60,585 nucleotides of DNA from DATLAN01 sp035527455. Its GTDB lineage: Bacteria > Planctomycetota > Planctomycetia > Pirellulales > Thermoguttaceae. Numbering within the stretch: the first letter of the stretch is position 1; each line of letters opens with the position of its first letter. The notes beneath the pieces were generated by a model that was not told where the DNA came from, did not search any database, and was given only the letters and a program-made list of their open reading frames with translations. The position numbers and the translations under genes were made by a program. The DNA is taken from the NCBI GenBank assembly GCA_035527455.1, contig DATLAN010000547.1, forward strand, positions 1 to 60,585, written 5' to 3'. Shown here in pieces: positions 58,750-60,585 of the stretch.

Positions 58750-58786
58750 CCTCCGATACGGAGGCTTCGCTATTCTCCGTTCCTAC
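58750..58786. repeat. GTAG-headed palindrome, family M, overlapping the glyA promoter
   Basis: On the minus strand GTAG (58783-58786) is followed by GAACGGAGAATAGCGAAG and then the hairpin CCTCCG-TAT-CGGAGG (58750-58764). Confidence 0.5.
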
Positions 58787-58800
58787 GGCCGGTTCGTCAA
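58772..58800 (-). promoter_or_regulatory. glyA promoter candidate
   Basis: Minus strand TTGACG (58795-58800), 17 bases, GAGAAT (58772-58777). The -10 region is inside the family M palindrome. Confidence 0.45.
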
Positions 58801-58835
58801 TTGGCCACGGCCGACTTCCTGCGCGACATTCACAG

Positions 58836-58852
58836 ACCGCTTGCGGCTTAGC
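58836..58852. repeat. Solitary arm of REP-like family C
   Basis: ACCGCTTGCGGCTTAGC, related to the arms at 48537-48626; it lies 15 bases downstream of the metallopeptidase stop. Confidence 0.45.
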
Positions 58853-58866
58853 ATCCTACCCCCATC

Positions 58867-60450
58867 TCACCCCCGCCCGACCGCCACCGTCAATTCGCCC
58901 GCGTTGTCGTCCAGTTCGGCGGCCGAATCGTTGATGCGGAAGTAGAGCGTGCCGGTTTCCTTCGGGGTCAGGGTCGTGCCCAGTCCGACCTCCTTCGGCC
59001 ACAGCAGCCCGGAAGACTGATCGTCGGGGACGGGCCGGTCGGGTCGGATGGCCGCCAGGAGAATCCCCAGCGGCCGGCCGTGGTAGTAGCGGATCGAGAC
59101 GCCGTTGGGCTCGCACCACCAGATTTGCGGCTGATCGGCGACCTGGTAGCGTCCCGAGGCCTGCACCCGGTAACTCGCTCCGCCCTCGAGTTGCAGCCCG
59201 CTGTTCTGCCAGCCCCCGTTGGCGGCGACCGTGACGCTGGTGCCCGAGGCGGCCATCGGTCTGCCCGGCGTGAAGTCGATCGGCATCGCCGCGGCGTCGT
59301 ATCCATATTCCAGGCTGGTGACGAACACCTGCCATTCTTCCCGCAACCGGTCGAGGTCGTCGCCGAGCAGTTCATAGAACCGCTGGGTGAAATCCGGCTC
59401 CAGCACGTTCTTGTGGAGTTGCCGAAAACGCTGCTGGAACTGCGGATGCCCGTCGAGCAACACGGCCAGCGCCCAGCACCAGGCGTACGGTTCCGTCTCC
59501 AGATGGGCGTGCGGCGGATATTCAAGCACCTGCTGAAGCCGCATCGGCCGCTGCGCGGCGATCGCGTCCCGGATGATCTCGATACGCCCCAAGTAGGGCA
59601 CCTCTTCCTTATTCTCGGGCATGTAGTTCAGCGTCAGCCGGCCGTCCTGCCAGCGGTGCGTGCTCAGCAACTCGGCGATCCCCTCCATGTACCACGGCGG
59701 ACCGCACCCGCGAAGCAACGTGTTCATCAACCCGTGGGTCCCTTCGTGCAACAGCAGGTGCCGACGATAGTACTCGCTGGGCTGTTCGTAGAGCCACAAT
59801 TCATGGTTCCGCGAGAAGCCGTGCTGGAACGGCGGCAGCCCGTGCGGGAGCAAGCCGGCCTGCTGGAACCGGGCCTTGTCCTGGATCAGGAACCCGGTCA
59901 TGTTCCAGTCGGCATGTTCGGCCGGATCGATCTGGAAATACGCGCACCATTGCGGGAAGGCCTGATCGAAGACCTCCGGAAGCCGCTGGATCTCCGGGCC
60001 GTCGGGCAGGTCGGTATACAAGGTCAGCCGCTTGCCGGCCAGCTTGCGAATGCCCGCCTTGGCCATCTGAGCATCGTCGATTTCCATCCGCGGCAGATTG
60101 GGGATCCACTTCGAGACCGAATCGACCGGGGCGTCCAGAAGGCTGGAGAGCAAGGGCCCCTCCAAGCGGGTCGGAGGCGTGGGAGGATCGTCCGTGCGGT
60201 GGTCTCCCGGGCCGCCTGGCGACGCCGCCGTTTTCGCCGGCGTCTTGCTCGCTCCGAGAGTAACCCGCGACGGGTCGGTGCCGGTCTTGCGATCGCCGGG
60301 TGAAGATTTCTGCGGACGGGGGGTTCCGGTCGCCGCCTGCGTCCTCTTCGCTTCCGCATCGGCCGTTTTTCGCGGCGAACCGCCGCATCCGGCCAGCAAA
60401 CAACCTGCCGCCGCCCATACGACCGTTTGTGCTATGAAACGTCCTGCCAT
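58867..60450 (-). CDS. Lipoprotein zinc metallopeptidase-like protein with LecA-like C-terminal domain
   Basis: 527 residues. A lipoprotein signal with lipobox LAGC (Cys about 22) and a Pro/Thr/Lys-rich spacer to ~100. The middle has the zinc motif HEGTH (235-239) in LLLHEGTHGLMN, and a downstream Glu in WYMEGIAELLSTH typical of gluzincin-type sites (DUF1570-like proteins of planctomycetes). The last ~120 residues look like a PA-I/LecA-type galactose-lectin sandwich: SVTVAANGGWQNSGLQLEGG, SYRVQASGRYQV, GTLYFRINDSAAELDDNAGE. It is thus an outer-surface or periplasmic peptidase with a likely sugar-binding module. The ATG at 60450 opens the lipoprotein signal. Confidence 0.8.
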   Translation of the reverse strand: MAGRFIAQTVVWAAAGCLLAGCGGSPRKTADAEAKRTQAATGTPRPQKSSPGDRKTGTDPSRVTLGASKTPAKTAASPGGPGDHRTDDPPTPPTRLEGPLLSSLLDAPVDSVSKWIPNLPRMEIDDAQMAKAGIRKLAGKRLTLYTDLPDGPEIQRLPEVFDQAFPQWCAYFQIDPAEHADWNMTGFLIQDKARFQQAGLLPHGLPPFQHGFSRNHELWLYEQPSEYYRRHLLLHEGTHGLMNTLLRGCGPPWYMEGIAELLSTHRWQDGRLTLNYMPENKEEVPYLGRIEIIRDAIAAQRPMRLQQVLEYPPHAHLETEPYAWCWALAVLLDGHPQFQQRFRQLHKNVLEPDFTQRFYELLGDDLDRLREEWQVFVTSLEYGYDAAAMPIDFTPGRPMAASGTSVTVAANGGWQNSGLQLEGGASYRVQASGRYQVADQPQIWWCEPNGVSIRYYHGRPLGILLAAIRPDRPVPDDQSSGLLWPKEVGLGTTLTPKETGTLYFRINDSAAELDDNAGELTVAVGRG

Positions 60451-60585
60451 AGTATTTCCGCACGCTGAGGACAAGTTACTGCTGACAGGATAGCACGATT
60501 TCGGCATCTTGAGCAAGCGGCGTCCGGAGCCGTCGGCGAGGACTGAGAGATTGGCACCGAATCGCTGATAACCGGCCTGATCGGG

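Overview
The window looks like a chromosomal stretch of a Planctomycetota bacterium, probably Pirellulales-like. Reasons: a two-repeat TIGR03000 protein (a planctomycete domain), a PEP-CTERM protein, a Cys-type sulfatase, a ThuA protein, a secreted cytochrome c / sulfatase-modifying-like fusion, an ECF sigma factor paired with a von Willebrand A protein carrying a planctomycete-type anti-sigma head, and a division cluster reduced to mraZ-rsmH. DNA is GC-rich throughout. No rRNA, tRNA, CRISPR array, transposase or phage gene was recognised.

Layout. 1-2.6 kb: end of a dockerin-type surface protein, a PEP-CTERM protein with a long leader, and the TIGR03000 protein. 2.8-11.2 kb: a B12/radical-SAM enzyme of the RiPP C-methyltransferase type transcribed just behind a 1255-residue secreted propeller / di-haem / SUMF1-like fusion, then ThuA and a sulfatase. 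11.5-22.1 kb: polyprenyl diphosphate synthase, moaC, a HTH-receiver protein, the sigma / anti-sigma pair, a Nudix - cysteine desulfurase - IscA operon, and queA. 22.4-26.1 kb: mraZ (with a four-box operator), rsmH, a membrane LysM protein where ftsL usually lies, and a cpYpsA-like protein. 26.3-31.9 kb: hisF, then pilT, a membrane-anchored degenerate PilB/GspE and a CvpA-like protein. 31.9-40 kb: an alpha-glucan cluster on the minus strand (glgA, GH57, galT-like, GH57). 40.4-46.7 kb: a nuclease-fold protein, pyrE, an L,D-transpeptidase homologue without its catalytic Cys, small membrane proteins, rarA and a MagIII/endonuclease-III-like glycosylase. 47-60.5 kb: two intramembrane proteases, an alpha/beta hydrolase behind a large repeat protein, a response regulator, two YbjQ proteins, hicAB, glyA and a lipoprotein metallopeptidase with a lectin-like domain.

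The most unusual feature is the density of short palindromic elements between genes. At least ten unrelated families share one design: each arm is a small hairpin, often preceded by GTAG, and arms usually come as inverted pairs. Copies differ by paired (compensatory) changes in the stems. Several supply or touch stop codons, one sequesters a ribosome-binding site, one is translated inside the vWA protein, and one is bordered by a relic of the L,D-transpeptidase C-terminus. This is the signature of REP/BIME-type elements, but no RAYT transposase lies in the window.

All functional calls rest on motif reading by eye. Promoters and terminators are pattern matches and should be read as candidates.
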